Assembly: GCA_024642705.1 (NCBI GenBank)
Contig: JAHEAQ010000006.1
Coordinates: forward strand, 1-64,000
From: Bacteroidota bacterium
GTDB lineage: Bacteria; Bacteroidota; Bacteroidia; Chitinophagales; Saprospiraceae
Length of the DNA: 64,000 nt
Direction: 5' to 3'
Shown here in pieces: positions 1 through 9,181 of the stretch. The number at the start of each line of letters is the position of its first letter. The stretch's first letter is position 1. The notes beneath the pieces are model-generated. The model searched no databases. It was not told the origin of the DNA and saw nothing but the letters and a program-made list of their open reading frames with translations. Made by a program: the position numbers and the translations under genes.

Positions 1-464
1 GAATAACAGAGGCTGCTTGATCATTTATATCTCTTATAATTCTTGGTCTGCCTTCATTTAAGACCAAAATAACAGGTTTGCCTGTTTTATATAATGCCAA
101 AGCAAGGTCAGATTGATTTTTAGAAATATCCAATTCCTTGCAATTTAGAAATAGTTTCGTACCAAACAGCGGTTGTTCTAGCTCTATTATTGGAAACATT
201 TAGAACTGATCCAATTTTATATTTCACAACAGCTTCTCTAGCTAAACTATCGTCTAATGCAAATGGCTCATCGCTAAAATATTGATTTCCCCCCTTGCTA
301 ATCACATCCAAAGTAAGTTGAGTCATTTGGCCTACTTTTTCTTCTATTGTCATTTGAGCAATTAAATTATTTGCTCTTGCAATAAAATCTAATTTATTAT
401 TTTGTCCCCTTACTTGATATGTTAAGGTCAATAATAACAAGCATATATATATATTGTTTTTCAT
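1..464 (-). pseudogene. Glycoside hydrolase family 3 (BglX-like beta-glucosidase), internally deleted and frameshifted; runs off the window
   Basis: The 5' part (464 down to about 145) encodes a signal peptide (MKNNIYICLLLLTLTYQVRG) followed by the family 3 start motif MTIEEKVGQMTQL and the WYETISKLQ element that sits near residue 105 in these enzymes. The frame stops at 120-122. One frame over, from about 145 to the window edge, the sequence reads ELDISKNQSDLALALYKTGK and then PVILVLNEGRPRII, which belongs to the C-terminal (alpha/beta)6 sandwich domain several hundred residues later in family members. The catalytic barrel, with its nucleophile Asp, is therefore missing between the two pieces and the frames do not match. 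The gene as written cannot make an active enzyme. It is either a real deletion pseudogene or an assembly chimera; the 3' part lies outside the window. Confidence 0.8.
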
Positions 465-697
465 ATATTTATTTTACTTTATTGAATGCCTAAAGTTAAA
501 TTGTAGAATCCTATAATTGATCATATTTATCCAACTTTAGTTCAATTATCCTTAAATATTCAATTCAACTTATAAAATATTCCTCATTTTTCACCTTTCC
601 CGAAAAAATAATGAGCCAATCTATACTTTATCAGCATAACTCCCTTTATTTGATAAAAAATTGAAAGTTTTCTTGATTTTAGATAAAAAACATATTT

Positions 698-2353
698 ATG
701 CTTTTACAAAAAAATCCGCTTTATACAAAAATTTGGCCTTTATTAGAAAGTCATTTTGATGAAATGATCAATGCTTCCATGAAAGAATTGTTTCAGGAAA
801 ATCCAAGTCGCTTCAATGATTTTAGTATAAATTTTGAAAATATATTACTTGATTATTCTAAAAATATAATCACAAAAGAAACAATTGATCTTCTTATTGA
901 ACTTGCCAAAGAAACTGGGTTAGAATCAGGAATCAAAAGTATGTTTGAAGGGGAACCAATAAATGAAACAGAAGATCGAGAAGTGCTTCATATTGCTTTA
1001 AGAAATCTTTCCAATAAACCAATTTTCGTAAATGGCAAGGATGTGATGCCAGAGGTTGTTAAAGTTATGAATCAAGTGAAAAAGTTCACCGAAAAGCTTC
1101 ATGATGGCAGTTGGAAAGGATTTAGCGGCAAATCCATAACCGATATCGTTAATATTGGAATTGGGGGATCTGATCTTGGACCAGTTATGGTTACTGAAGC
1201 TTTAAGACCTTATTGGAAACCTGGAATTGGATTGCATTTTGTATCTAATATTGATGGAACACATATAGCTGAAACTTTCAAGAAAGTAAATCCAGAAACA
1301 ACATTGTTTATTATCGCATCAAAAACTTTCACTACTCAAGAAACCATGACCAATGCATATTCGGCAAGAAAATGGTTCCTTAATAATGGAGGTAATGAGG
1401 AAAGTGTTGGAAAGCATTTTGTAGCAGTATCGACCAATTCTGAAGCTGTAGTTAAGTTTGGAATAGATGCAGATAATATGTTTGAATTCTGGGATTGGGT
1501 TGGTGGTCGATTTTCACTTTCCTCGGCAATAGGATTGCCTATTGCATGCGCAATTGGCTATGAAAGGTTTAGAGAACTTCAAGAAGGAATGCATGAAATG
1601 GATAATCATTTTAAAAATGAACCTTTTGAAAAAAACATTCCAGTTCTATTAGCCTTAATAGGTATTTGGTATACGAATTTTTTCGGTGCAGAATCTGAAG
1701 CAATTTTGCCTTATGATCAATATTTGCATCGGTTTGCAGCTTACTTTCAACAAGGGAATATGGAAAGTAATGGAAAATCAGTAGATCGGGCAGGAAATGA
1801 TGTAAGTTATCAGACTGGTCCAATTATTTGGGGCGAACCAGGAACAAATGGCCAACATGCTTTTTATCAGCTAATTCACCAAGGAACACGAATGATTCCT
1901 TGTGATTTTATCGTTCCTGCAATAAGCCATAACCCTATTGGGGATCATCATGAAATTTTACTTTCTAATTTTTTTGCACAAACTCAAGCATTAATGATGG
2001 GCATGAGCGCCGAAGAAGTATATGCTGACTTAAAGAAATCTAATAAATCAGAATCCGAAATAAACAAACTTTTGCCTTTCAAAGTTTTCGCCGGAAACAA
2101 ACCAACAAATTCTATTTTGGTACAAAAAATGACACCAAAAACATTGGGTATTCTAATTGCAATGTATGAGCATAAAATTTTTACTCAAGGGGTAATTTGG
2201 AATATCTTCAGCTTCGACCAATGGGGAGTACAATTGGGGAAATTATTAGCCAACAATATACTTCCAGAACTCAAAAAGAATGACATGTTTAAAAATCATG
2301 ACTCTTCAACCAATGGACTTATCAATACTTATAAAAAAATGAGGTCGGAATAA
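698..2353 (+). CDS. pgi: Glucose-6-phosphate isomerase
   Basis: Cytoplasmic enzyme interconverting glucose-6-phosphate and fructose-6-phosphate, linking glycolysis and gluconeogenesis to the glycogen genes 9 kb downstream. At 551 residues it has the usual length of the long bacterial/eukaryotic-type PGI. Visible signatures are the phosphate-binding [10 protein letters not shown] (about residues 151-160), [12 protein letters not shown] (about 208), [11 protein letters not shown] (about 268), the active-site Glu in NMESNGK (about 357), the His in [10 protein letters not shown] (about 386), and the C-terminal [10 protein letters not shown] with its catalytic Lys at 515. The ATG start gives a normal N-terminus. 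It stands alone: upstream is the divergent broken GH3 gene and downstream is a 218-bp regulatory gap. Confidence 0.97.
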   Translation: MLLQKNPLYTKIWPLLESHFDEMINASMKELFQENPSRFNDFSINFENILLDYSKNIITKETIDLLIELAKETGLESGIKSMFEGEPINETEDREVLHIALRNLSNKPIFVNGKDVMPEVVKVMNQVKKFTEKLHDGSWKGFSGKSITDIVNIGIGGSDLGPVMVTEALRPYWKPGIGLHFVSNIDGTHIAETFKKVNPETTLFIIASKTFTTQETMTNAYSARKWFLNNGGNEESVGKHFVAVSTNSEAVVKFGIDADNMFEFWDWVGGRFSLSSAIGLPIACAIGYERFRELQEGMHEMDNHFKNEPFEKNIPVLLALIGIWYTNFFGAESEAILPYDQYLHRFAAYFQQGNMESNGKSVDRAGNDVSYQTGPIIWGEPGTNGQHAFYQLIHQGTRMIPCDFIVPAISHNPIGDHHEILLSNFFAQTQALMMGMSAEEVYADLKKSNKSESEINKLLPFKVFAGNKPTNSILVQKMTPKTLGILIAMYEHKIFTQGVIWNIFSFDQWGVQLGKLLANNILPELKKNDMFKNHDSSTNGLINTYKKMRSE

Positions 2354-2464
2354 ACAAAATTTGTGTTCTCAACAACTGATTTAATTTTAATAATTCATTT
2401 TAGATATTTACAATGAATTATAATACTTCTTTTCAGGTTTGAATTCTGTTAACAAAATTTTAAC

Positions 2465-2480
2465 TACGAAATAATTCGTA
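2465..2480. promoter_or_regulatory. BlaI-type operator, copy 1 (TACGAA-N4-TTCGTA)
   Basis: TACGAAATAATTCGTA is an inverted repeat of 6-bp arms around ATAA. An identical 16-mer lies 56 bp further on. Both sit just upstream of a BlaI/MecI-family repressor gene. BlaI boxes in other bacteria are also short dyads with TAC/GTA ends, so autoregulation by the adjacent repressor is the natural inference. Confidence 0.75.
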
Positions 2481-2520
2481 CATTCTTTGAATTTCAAAAA
2501 ACTTACCTTAGATTAGCATG

Positions 2521-2536
2521 TACGAAATAATTCGTA
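2521..2536. promoter_or_regulatory. BlaI-type operator, copy 2 (TACGAA-N4-TTCGTA)
   Basis: This is the same 16-bp dyad as at 2465, base for base, ending 35 bp before the repressor ATG. The space between the dyads contains TTTG at 2486 and TACCTTAG at 2504, a poor match with short spacing to the TTTG / TAnnTTTG promoter of this phylum. If that is the promoter, repressor bound at either site would cover it. Confidence 0.75.
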
Positions 2537-2571
2537 TAATGATAAAGTGTTATACAAACACTTAATTAACA

Positions 2572-2958
2572 ATGAATAAACAAAATTACATGATTCAACC
2601 TACGGATGCGGAATTAGAAATACTTAAAGTGCTTTGGAAAAATGGGAGTGCTTCTGTCAGATCTGTCCATGAAATCCTTTCAACAGAAAAAGAAGTTGGG
2701 TACACCACTACACTTAAGTTTATGCAAATCATGCATGAAAAGGGCTTCCTAGACAGAGATACTTCACAGCGATCTCATATATATTTCCCTTTAGTTAAAG
2801 AAAAAGATATTAAAGGGTCATTGCTCAAAAACTTCATGAAAAACACTTATGAGGGTTCTGCATCTAAACTAATTATGCAAGCATTAGGCAACAATAAGAT
2901 GTCTGCAAATGAATTGGATGAAATCAAAGCATTAATTAATAAAATAGAGAATATTTAA
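2572..2958 (+). CDS. BlaI/MecI/CopY-family transcriptional repressor
   Basis: A 128-residue winged-helix repressor. Family hallmarks are the opening PTDAELEILKVLWKNGSASV (about residues 10-29), the recognition region around VGYTTTLKFMQIMHEKG, and a C-terminal dimerisation helix containing the region where BlaI is normally cleaved. Proteins of this family bind dyad operators as dimers and are inactivated by a partner M56 metalloprotease. Here the partner gene starts 1 bp after the stop codon, and two identical dyads lie upstream, so an autoregulated repressor-protease operon is well supported. The inducing signal cannot be read from the sequence. Confidence 0.92.
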   Translation: MNKQNYMIQPTDAELEILKVLWKNGSASVRSVHEILSTEKEVGYTTTLKFMQIMHEKGFLDRDTSQRSHIYFPLVKEKDIKGSLLKNFMKNTYEGSASKLIMQALGNNKMSANELDEIKALINKIENI

Positions 2959-2959
2959 T

Positions 2960-4945
2960 ATGGAAATCTTTAATATACAATTTAATACTGCATTAGGGTA
3001 TACTCTAATTCACAGTATTTGGCAAGCAACAATAATTGCAATATTGATGACTTTGACTCTATTTTTTATTAAAAAAGAATCTGCAAAAACTAGATATCTT
3101 GTTTCAATTACTTCATTATTTGTGCAATTTGGACTTTCTGTTTTTACCTTTTTCTACCTATTTAAGCCATTAGAAAATAAAGAATTTGTCTTTAGTTATG
3201 TGCCAGCAAATATTAATTTAGATAATATAGTTCTGACAAACGCAGAATTATCTTGGTTGGATCTTTTCTATAATTTTGTTTCTGAAAATCTTCAATGGAT
3301 CATTTATACTTGGGCAATTGGCATGTTCTTCTTTCTGATAAGGATTTTGATTGGATTAAATTTTACTAAAAACCTTTATAAATCATCTAGAAAAATTGAA
3401 CAAGGATGGATTAATAATATGCTACAAAATCTTAAAGAGAAAGCTTTTTACTATTCTTGGATAGATATTAGAGAAACTATAAAAATTAATAGCCCATCCG
3501 TAAGCGGTTGGTTGAAACCGTGTATTTATTTTCCCGTTGGATTAATAAATCAAATAAGTCCATCCGAAGCAGAAGCAATTTTAGCTCATGAATTGGCACA
3601 TATTCTAAGAAATGATTACATCATTAATATATTTCAAAGTGTGATAGAAGCTTTCTTTTATTTTCATCCAGCAATATGGTGGATTTCCGCAAATATCAGA
3701 AATGAAAGAGAAAATGCTAGTGATGATCTTGCCATTCAAATCATTGGAGACAAAATAAAATATGCAAAATCCCTAGTGTATCTTCAAGAGTGGGAAAATA
3801 CATCTCAGTACAATCTAACAATGAATCTAGCAAATAAAAATACGCCTCTCTTTACCAGAATTAAAAGAATTTTAAATAAACCTGAAAATAGACAAGAAAT
3901 GAAAAATAAGATTTTCGCAAGCTTAATATTGCTATCCTCCATAATTTGGATATCTGCAAGTGATACTTATAATGCTTCTAATGATGAACAAATCATCGAA
4001 AACGTAGATGCCTACGAAAATGAGTTTATTATTTCAACATTGGATACCATTCCTCCGAAGACCAACGAATCCAAATCAACCATTATTGAATTAAAAAATG
4101 GGAAAATTCAAAGTCTAGAAATAAATGGTGAAAAAATTCCAGAATCAGAATTTGACCAACATCAAAATTTAATTCAAGAACTAAAAATTAATGATGATAT
4201 TCATTGGAATGATCATTCAATGAACGGTTTTCCAAGACATGAAAATATGGAAATATTAAGGCTACATGAAATGGAAGGATTAGACCGTATGTTATCTGAA
4301 TTAGATATCGTCAAACGTGAGATGCCAGCAAAAATGGAGAAAATGTACAGGGACATGGATCAATATCGAGCCCAATCTCATACTTGGAATAATGATAATT
4401 TCAACTTTAAGATGGATACTCTAAAAGTAAATCTTGATAGTTTAAAACTTAAAATGAAAGATTTTTATTTTGATTTTGACTTCCCAGAAATGGCCAACGA
4501 TGTTAAAATTTACTTAGACTCTTTTAATTTCCCAAAAATGGCTTTTGACGTACAGAACTATTTGGATTCCATCGATTTTAAAAAATATGGAAACGAATTC
4601 AGAATTGCCATGGATTCAATGCATTTTGAAAATCTTTACAAAGATTTAGATTCATTGAGAATGCCTAAATTTGACCACTTCTTTTTTAATTACAACAATA
4701 ATCTTGAATCAAAATTTATTAAAGAATTAAAGAAAGACGATTTGTATATCGATGGTTCAAATAATATCGAATTAAAAATTGATCAATTAAAAATAAATGG
4801 GAAAGTCCAATCATCAAATTTATTAGAACGTTACAAAAATATATATGAAGAAACTACAGGCACTAAATTATTAAAGGGTTCCTCTTTGAATATAGAAATT
4901 GAAGAAAATATAGATCAGAATCAGTATAATTACAAAAAAATATAA
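2960..4945 (+). CDS. M56-family (BlaR1-like) membrane metalloprotease with an unusual C-terminal extension
   Basis: Predicted inner-membrane signalling protease, 661 residues. Hydrophobic helices are visible near residues 10-35, 45-65, 110-132 and 313-330. The zinc site is ILAHELAH with H210-E211-x-x-H214, followed by NERENASDDLA about 40 residues later carrying the further Glu ligand. BlaR1 relatives sense a ligand outside the membrane and then cleave the BlaI repressor. BlaR1 itself ends in a penicillin-binding sensor domain; here the last 330 residues show no SxxK/SxN/KTG set. They begin with an IIELKNGKIQSLEINGEKIP segment and continue into an Asp/Phe-rich stretch in which [LM]DS[LFIM] recurs (LDSL, LDSF, LDSI, MDSM, LDSL). 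It is followed 12 bp later by the PDZ gene. I would not call it a beta-lactam sensor. Confidence 0.88.
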   Translation: MEIFNIQFNTALGYTLIHSIWQATIIAILMTLTLFFIKKESAKTRYLVSITSLFVQFGLSVFTFFYLFKPLENKEFVFSYVPANINLDNIVLTNAELSWLDLFYNFVSENLQWIIYTWAIGMFFFLIRILIGLNFTKNLYKSSRKIEQGWINNMLQNLKEKAFYYSWIDIRETIKINSPSVSGWLKPCIYFPVGLINQISPSEAEAILAHELAHILRNDYIINIFQSVIEAFFYFHPAIWWISANIRNERENASDDLAIQIIGDKIKYAKSLVYLQEWENTSQYNLTMNLANKNTPLFTRIKRILNKPENRQEMKNKIFASLILLSSIIWISASDTYNASNDEQIIENVDAYENEFIISTLDTIPPKTNESKSTIIELKNGKIQSLEINGEKIPESEFDQHQNLIQELKINDDIHWNDHSMNGFPRHENMEILRLHEMEGLDRMLSELDIVKREMPAKMEKMYRDMDQYRAQSHTWNNDNFNFKMDTLKVNLDSLKLKMKDFYFDFDFPEMANDVKIYLDSFNFPKMAFDVQNYLDSIDFKKYGNEFRIAMDSMHFENLYKDLDSLRMPKFDHFFFNYNNNLESKFIKELKKDDLYIDGSNNIELKIDQLKINGKVQSSNLLERYKNIYEETTGTKLLKGSSLNIEIEENIDQNQYNYKKI

Positions 4946-4957
4946 AAACAATTAAAA

Positions 4958-6196
4958 ATGAAAAAATACTTAATAGTAATATTAACACTACCTATTTGCT
5001 TTGGATTTAATTATGCCCAAGCTCAAAAAGTAGAAGAGAAAAAAGTGGTCATTATTACTAAAACAATTGATGATAAAGGAAATGTAAAAGAAGAAAGAAT
5101 AGAAAAATCAGGTGCGGAAGCAGACCAATACATTAAATCAAATGTGGAAGTTCAAGATGTTGTTGAAATTAATAAAAAAGTTGAAAAAGAAGTCACCGTT
5201 GAAATAAATGATGAAAATGGACAAATGCAAAAAACCATTCAAATTAGGATTAAAGATGGAAAAGATGGCGAACAAATTATGGAATGGGAAGGTGAAGATG
5301 AAAGCCAAATGCCTGAAGAAATGAAGAATCAAATGAAAGATGTCGAAATTATTATTGACAATTCTGGTGATAAAAAAGAGGAGAATGTGATAATAAGAAG
5401 AAATAATAATAAGGAAGAGAAAGAAATCCATATCATGATTGAAGATGACAATGGAAATGAAAAGATAATCAGGTGGAACGGCGAAGGTGAAATGCCTGAA
5501 CAGATGAAGGAATTAATGGAAAACGAGGATATTGTTATTCACTCCAATGATAAGCATCACAAAGATGTAAAAATAATTCGCAGATCAAATGACCAAGATC
5601 CAAAAATAATTGAATGGAATGGAGAGGGTGATTTACCTGCTGAAATTATAGAGAAACTTGAAAAAGAAGGTGTCCAAATAGATGGAGAAAATGTATTTAT
5701 TTTCAAAGGAGGTTCTGATAATGAAAAAAAGGATCATAAGATCATCATCAAAAGAAAAGGCGATAAAATGGAATGGCATTCTGATGATATGAAAAATGAT
5801 GATGATGTTATTATTTTGAAAAAAGGTCAGAACTTTGAATTTAATTCTGAAGATGGTGGTCATGTTATTGTTAGAGAACAAGATTTAGAACATGAAGGCA
5901 AACAAGAAATGAGGGAAATGGAAAGGAATATAATTTCTATGGATGATGGCAAACCAAGATTAGGAGTTATGATTGAAAATCACGTGGACGGTGTTGAAAT
6001 ATTAGAAGTTATACCAGGTTCTGCAGCTGAAAAAGCAGGAATTAAAACAGGAGATATCATCTATAAAGTTGGGAAAAGGAATGTAGGAAGTGTTCTTCAA
6101 TTGACCGATAGCCTAAAATCAATTAAATCTGGAGAATCAGTGAAAATAAAACTCTTAAGATCAGGAAGTAATGTAACTATTAAGGCTACTTTATAA
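4958..6196 (+). CDS. Secreted acidic repeat protein with C-terminal PDZ domain
   Basis: A 412-residue protein with an N-terminal signal peptide (cleavage near AQA, residue 22). Residues about 75-305 are strongly charged and low in complexity and contain a repeated unit: a hydrophobic pair, Trp, then an acidic/Gly motif, Pro and an amphipathic stretch (W110 in IMEWEGEDE, W173 in IIRWNGEGEMP, W220 in IIEWNGEGDLP, W273 in MEWHSDD). Residues about 330-412 form a PDZ domain (GKPRLGVMIE, EVIPGSAAEKAGIKTGDIIY). It is the third gene of the BlaI/M56 operon and ends in a hairpin terminator. A PDZ module suggests it presents or binds C-terminal peptides in the periplasm, perhaps with the M56 protease; that is inference. 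No catalytic residues are visible. Confidence 0.85.
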   Translation: MKKYLIVILTLPICFGFNYAQAQKVEEKKVVIITKTIDDKGNVKEERIEKSGAEADQYIKSNVEVQDVVEINKKVEKEVTVEINDENGQMQKTIQIRIKDGKDGEQIMEWEGEDESQMPEEMKNQMKDVEIIIDNSGDKKEENVIIRRNNNKEEKEIHIMIEDDNGNEKIIRWNGEGEMPEQMKELMENEDIVIHSNDKHHKDVKIIRRSNDQDPKIIEWNGEGDLPAEIIEKLEKEGVQIDGENVFIFKGGSDNEKKDHKIIIKRKGDKMEWHSDDMKNDDDVIILKKGQNFEFNSEDGGHVIVREQDLEHEGKQEMREMERNIISMDDGKPRLGVMIENHVDGVEILEVIPGSAAEKAGIKTGDIIYKVGKRNVGSVLQLTDSLKSIKSGESVKIKLLRSGSNVTIKATL

Positions 6197-6216
6197 GAGG
6201 ATCACAATAAAAATAG

Positions 6217-6246
6217 AAAAGGAGTCAAATTTGGCTCCTTTTTTAT
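6217..6246 (+). terminator. Rho-independent terminator of the BlaI/M56/PDZ operon
   Basis: GGAG and CTCC arms flanked by A and T runs form AAAAGGAG...CTCCTTTT around a TCAAATTTGG loop, with a following T-run. It lies 20 bp after the PDZ stop codon. Confidence 0.8.
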
Positions 6247-6320
6247 TTTTATACAGTAATTATTAAAATAATAAAGAATTGGTACTGTCCTTGTATTCTA
6301 ATTATTAAACATTGAATTTG

Positions 6321-7184
6321 ATGATGAATAAGGAGAAAGCTATTCTTTTAATGTATTGTAAAGATAAAAGAGGAATACTTGCCGAGGTGACTAACTTCAT
6401 TATGGGCAATAATGGAAATATTATCAATCTTGACCAACATGTAGATCAAGATGAAAACTATTTCTTTATGAGAATAGAATGGGAACTTGAAGGTTTTTCA
6501 ATTCCAAATGAAAAAATCGAAGAATATTTCAGCACATTAATTGCATTTAAATATTCTGCTTGGTATAAACTACACTTTGAGCCAAATAAGCCCAATATTG
6601 CTATTTTTGTTTCTCAATATAGCCATTGTTTTTTGGACATTCTTTCAAGGTATGAAGCAGGTGAATGGAAAATTAATATTCCATGCATCATTAGCAATCA
6701 TGAAAAATTTAGAAGTATTACGGATAGATTTGGCATTCCTTTCTTTTACTTTCCTGTAAAAAAGGACAATAAAAAAATTCTAGAAGCTGAGGAACTTGCA
6801 CTATTGAAAGAAAAAAATGTGGATTTGATTATTCTTGCTCGTTATATGCAAATACTTTCAAATGAATTTTGTGCTAAATATCCTAATCAAATTATTAATA
6901 TCCATCATTCTACATTGCCCGCTTTTCCGGGAGCTAAACCTTATGAGTCTGCCTTCAAACGTGGTGTAAAATTCATGGGTGCTTCTGCTCATTATGTCAC
7001 CGCTGATCTTGATGAAGGTCCAATCATTGCTCAAGATGTAATTTCAATCTCTCACAGAGATTCCATAAGTGATATGAAGAGAAAAGGAAGAAATATTGAA
7101 AAAATAGTGCTTGCTAATGCATGTTGGGCACATTTAAATCATCAAGTTCTTACTTATAATAATAAAACTGTTGTTTTTGATTAA
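6321..7184 (+). CDS. purU: Formyltetrahydrofolate deformylase
   Basis: Hydrolyses 10-formyl-THF to THF and formate, feeding formate to purine synthesis and balancing one-carbon pools. The protein has an N-terminal ACT domain (ILLMYCKDKRGILAEVTNFI, about residues 7-85) and a C-terminal formyltransferase-fold domain with NIHHSTLPAFPGAKPY (about 193-208) and the catalytic Asp in ADLDEGPII (about 232). Length (287) is typical. The open frame extends to a TTG at 6312, but two adjacent ATG codons at 6321 and 6324 give the normal family start; I chose the first. It is a single gene between two terminators. Confidence 0.94.
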   Translation: MMNKEKAILLMYCKDKRGILAEVTNFIMGNNGNIINLDQHVDQDENYFFMRIEWELEGFSIPNEKIEEYFSTLIAFKYSAWYKLHFEPNKPNIAIFVSQYSHCFLDILSRYEAGEWKINIPCIISNHEKFRSITDRFGIPFFYFPVKKDNKKILEAEELALLKEKNVDLIILARYMQILSNEFCAKYPNQIINIHHSTLPAFPGAKPYESAFKRGVKFMGASAHYVTADLDEGPIIAQDVISISHRDSISDMKRKGRNIEKIVLANACWAHLNHQVLTYNNKTVVFD

Positions 7185-7244
7185 ATAATTAAGAACCTAA
7201 TAAGATTAAAACTTGTAAAGAATGGAATTCAATTTTCTTTTAAA

Positions 7245-7280
7245 TTAAAAATAAAAAAGGCCAGAAAATTACTTCTGGCC
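7245..7280 (-). terminator. Rho-independent terminator of the cytochrome c peroxidase gene
   Basis: On the minus strand GGCCAGAA and TTCTGGCC (7280-7273 and 7266-7259) form an 8-bp stem with a 6-nt loop, followed by TTTTTTATTTTTA. It lies about 30 bp past the minus-strand stop codon. Confidence 0.88.
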
Positions 7281-7312
7281 CGACTCATTCTAAGTTTTAG
7301 GAAACTGTCATT

Positions 7313-8500
7313 TTATCTAATAAACGGATCTGAAAACCGTTCTGCATTTACAAAATTTTCATCAGTCAAAGTTTTAAGAAAATTTACCAATGCTTTTTTA
7401 TCTGTATCCCGAAGATTTAGAGTTTTTGCTTTGCCATTTTTAACAAACTTTTTATCTAAATTTTCGTGCAATTTAATCTTTGAATTGTAATGTTCTACTA
7501 CCTCTTCTAAACTCGCATACCTGCCATCGTGCATGTACGGCGAAGTTAAATTAATATTTCGTAAAGTAGGTATTTTAAACTGACCTTTTCCAAATCCATT
7601 ATCAGAATACTTTAAATCTAAACCAATGTTAGCGGTTCCTTTTATTTCAGGTCCTGCATATTCATTATTTCCTTGATCAAATCCTTCTTCCGGAAGCATA
7701 AAATTATCTAATCCTTTCAATGAAGATCCAGCGCCAACACCGTCAGGGGCACTAAAATTAATACCTTTGTGGCAAGATGAACAATTTGCTTCTACACTAA
7801 AAAAAATCTCTTTTCCTCTTAATTCCGAATTGGTAAAATTGTTAAACCCATTTGATGCAGCTTTATCAAATTTCGATTCCATAGAAACCATAGATCTTAA
7901 GAATTGAGATAAAGCTGAAATAATTCTATCTTCTTTAATTTCTTCACTTCCAAAAGCTTTCTTAAATAATGGTGCATAATAGTAAATCGTCTCAATTTTT
8001 TTTGACAAATCAGCCATTGATTCCATGCCCATTTCTATATGGTTCATTATTGGTTGGCTAACCAACTCTTCTACATTGTTTGCTCTAGAATCCCAAAATA
8101 AACTATTATTCAATACTGGATTTACTATAGCCATACTATTTCTTGGTGTAATTTTCTCTTCGAATCCTACACTGAAAGTCTTATTATCAGCAAATCCATT
8201 TTTTTGCTTATGGCACGAACTACAAGATATTCTATTATTGATGGATAATTGTGTGTCATAGAATAATACTCTTCCCAATGTTGCACCTTCATTTGTCACA
8301 CCTGCAGCAGACAACATTTCTGGTACACGGGAAACTTCTTCATTTTCAGAAAAATTCCAATTTGCATTTACGTAATCAAAGTTTTGATCAGGTAATTTCA
8401 ATTCTATATCTTTCTTATAGACATATATTTCCTTATCACAACCAGAAATCAAAAAAAATAAGAAAAACATTAATATACTCGAAGTGATTAAATATTTCAT
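7313..8500 (-). CDS. Di-heme cytochrome c peroxidase (CcpA/MauG family) lipoprotein
   Basis: A 395-residue periplasmic lipoprotein: a hydrophobic leader ends in LISGC, giving lipidation at Cys21. Two heme-attachment sites are present, CSSCH at 93-97 and CSSCH at 240-244, the spacing expected for a bacterial di-heme peroxidase that reduces H2O2 with electrons from small c-type cytochromes. Family segments GRVLFYD, NSLFWDSRA, PTLRNINLTSPYMHDGRYAS and a distal helix are all present. It ends with its own terminator. MauG-like proteins share the fold, so a role in cofactor modification cannot be excluded, but no partner gene suggests that. Two outer-membrane-type genes lie upstream on the same strand. 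Confidence 0.93.
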   Translation of the reverse strand: MKYLITSSILMFFLFFLISGCDKEIYVYKKDIELKLPDQNFDYVNANWNFSENEEVSRVPEMLSAAGVTNEGATLGRVLFYDTQLSINNRISCSSCHKQKNGFADNKTFSVGFEEKITPRNSMAIVNPVLNNSLFWDSRANNVEELVSQPIMNHIEMGMESMADLSKKIETIYYYAPLFKKAFGSEEIKEDRIISALSQFLRSMVSMESKFDKAASNGFNNFTNSELRGKEIFFSVEANCSSCHKGINFSAPDGVGAGSSLKGLDNFMLPEEGFDQGNNEYAGPEIKGTANIGLDLKYSDNGFGKGQFKIPTLRNINLTSPYMHDGRYASLEEVVEHYNSKIKLHENLDKKFVKNGKAKTLNLRDTDKKALVNFLKTLTDENFVNAERFSDPFIR

Positions 8501-8563
8501 GACCTATTTTTTAGTAAGTTATTCTTATATAAACGATAAAAACAAATAATTTGTAATTAAAAT

Positions 8564-9178
8564 CTAAAATTTATAGTTTAAAAAAATAGAAATTGGAGGA
8601 ATTACTGTGGCATTTAATAAACTTGAAGTTCCACCTACAATTCCAACAAATCCAATTCCTTCAGTACTCAAACTTAAATTTTCAAAAATAAAATATTCAA
8701 TCCCTAACCCCAAACCTATTCCTACACCTGCATTTTCATTATCAACAAAATCATTAATTGGTGAATTGAAATTACCTGCAACCAACATAAAATCAAAAGT
8801 TTGATAAAACATAAATTTTTCGTTCACTATTCGCCTCCATTCATATCCAAATCGCAAATTAAAATTCAATATATCATCTGTCAATCCGCCATTCGGAGTA
8901 ATTTCACTAGTAAGGATGTGCATTCCAAATCCAAACCTAAGTGCACTTCTGTTTTTTATTAATTTAAGGGTAGCTGAATATGGTCCAGTTTTATTTGAAA
9001 TTTGTTTGAATGGAACAATTTGATTGATTAAACCTGTTATATTCATTCCAAATTCCTTAATAATTACAGTATTTGAATTTGATGTATCCCGATTTTCCTC
9101 AATATTTTGTGCAAAAAAACTGGTTGAGATAAAAATCATCAAATAAGTCAAATAATATTTCTTGATCTCTTGTTTCAT
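8564..9178 (-). CDS. Putative outer-membrane beta-barrel protein (tandem paralogue 1)
   Basis: A 204-residue exported protein with a signal peptide cleaved near FFAQ (about residue 23). The rest alternates short hydrophobic and aromatic strands (RFGFGMHI, NLRFGYEW, FMFYQTFDFMLVAG, GVGIGLGLGIEYF) and ends in a C-terminal Phe, as expected for an 8-stranded barrel. It lies 3 bp downstream of a similar 222-residue gene. Both carry a GMN(I/M)T-like segment early in the mature protein and the same GLG-GxEYF element two thirds along, which suggests an old tandem duplication. No specific function can be assigned. Confidence 0.7.
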   Translation of the reverse strand: MKQEIKKYYLTYLMIFISTSFFAQNIEENRDTSNSNTVIIKEFGMNITGLINQIVPFKQISNKTGPYSATLKLIKNRSALRFGFGMHILTSEITPNGGLTDDILNFNLRFGYEWRRIVNEKFMFYQTFDFMLVAGNFNSPINDFVDNENAGVGIGLGLGIEYFIFENLSLSTEGIGFVGIVGGTSSLLNATVIPPISIFLNYKF

Positions 9179-9181
9179 TTA

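Noticed and set aside
2960-4945. BlaR1 beta-lactam sensor
   Set aside because: HExxH and membrane helices fit, but no penicillin-binding motifs are visible in the C-terminal part.
5138-5881. Antisense frames across the PDZ gene
   Set aside because: Ile/Phe-rich frames are the expected reverse reading of a Lys/Glu/Asp-rich low-complexity region.
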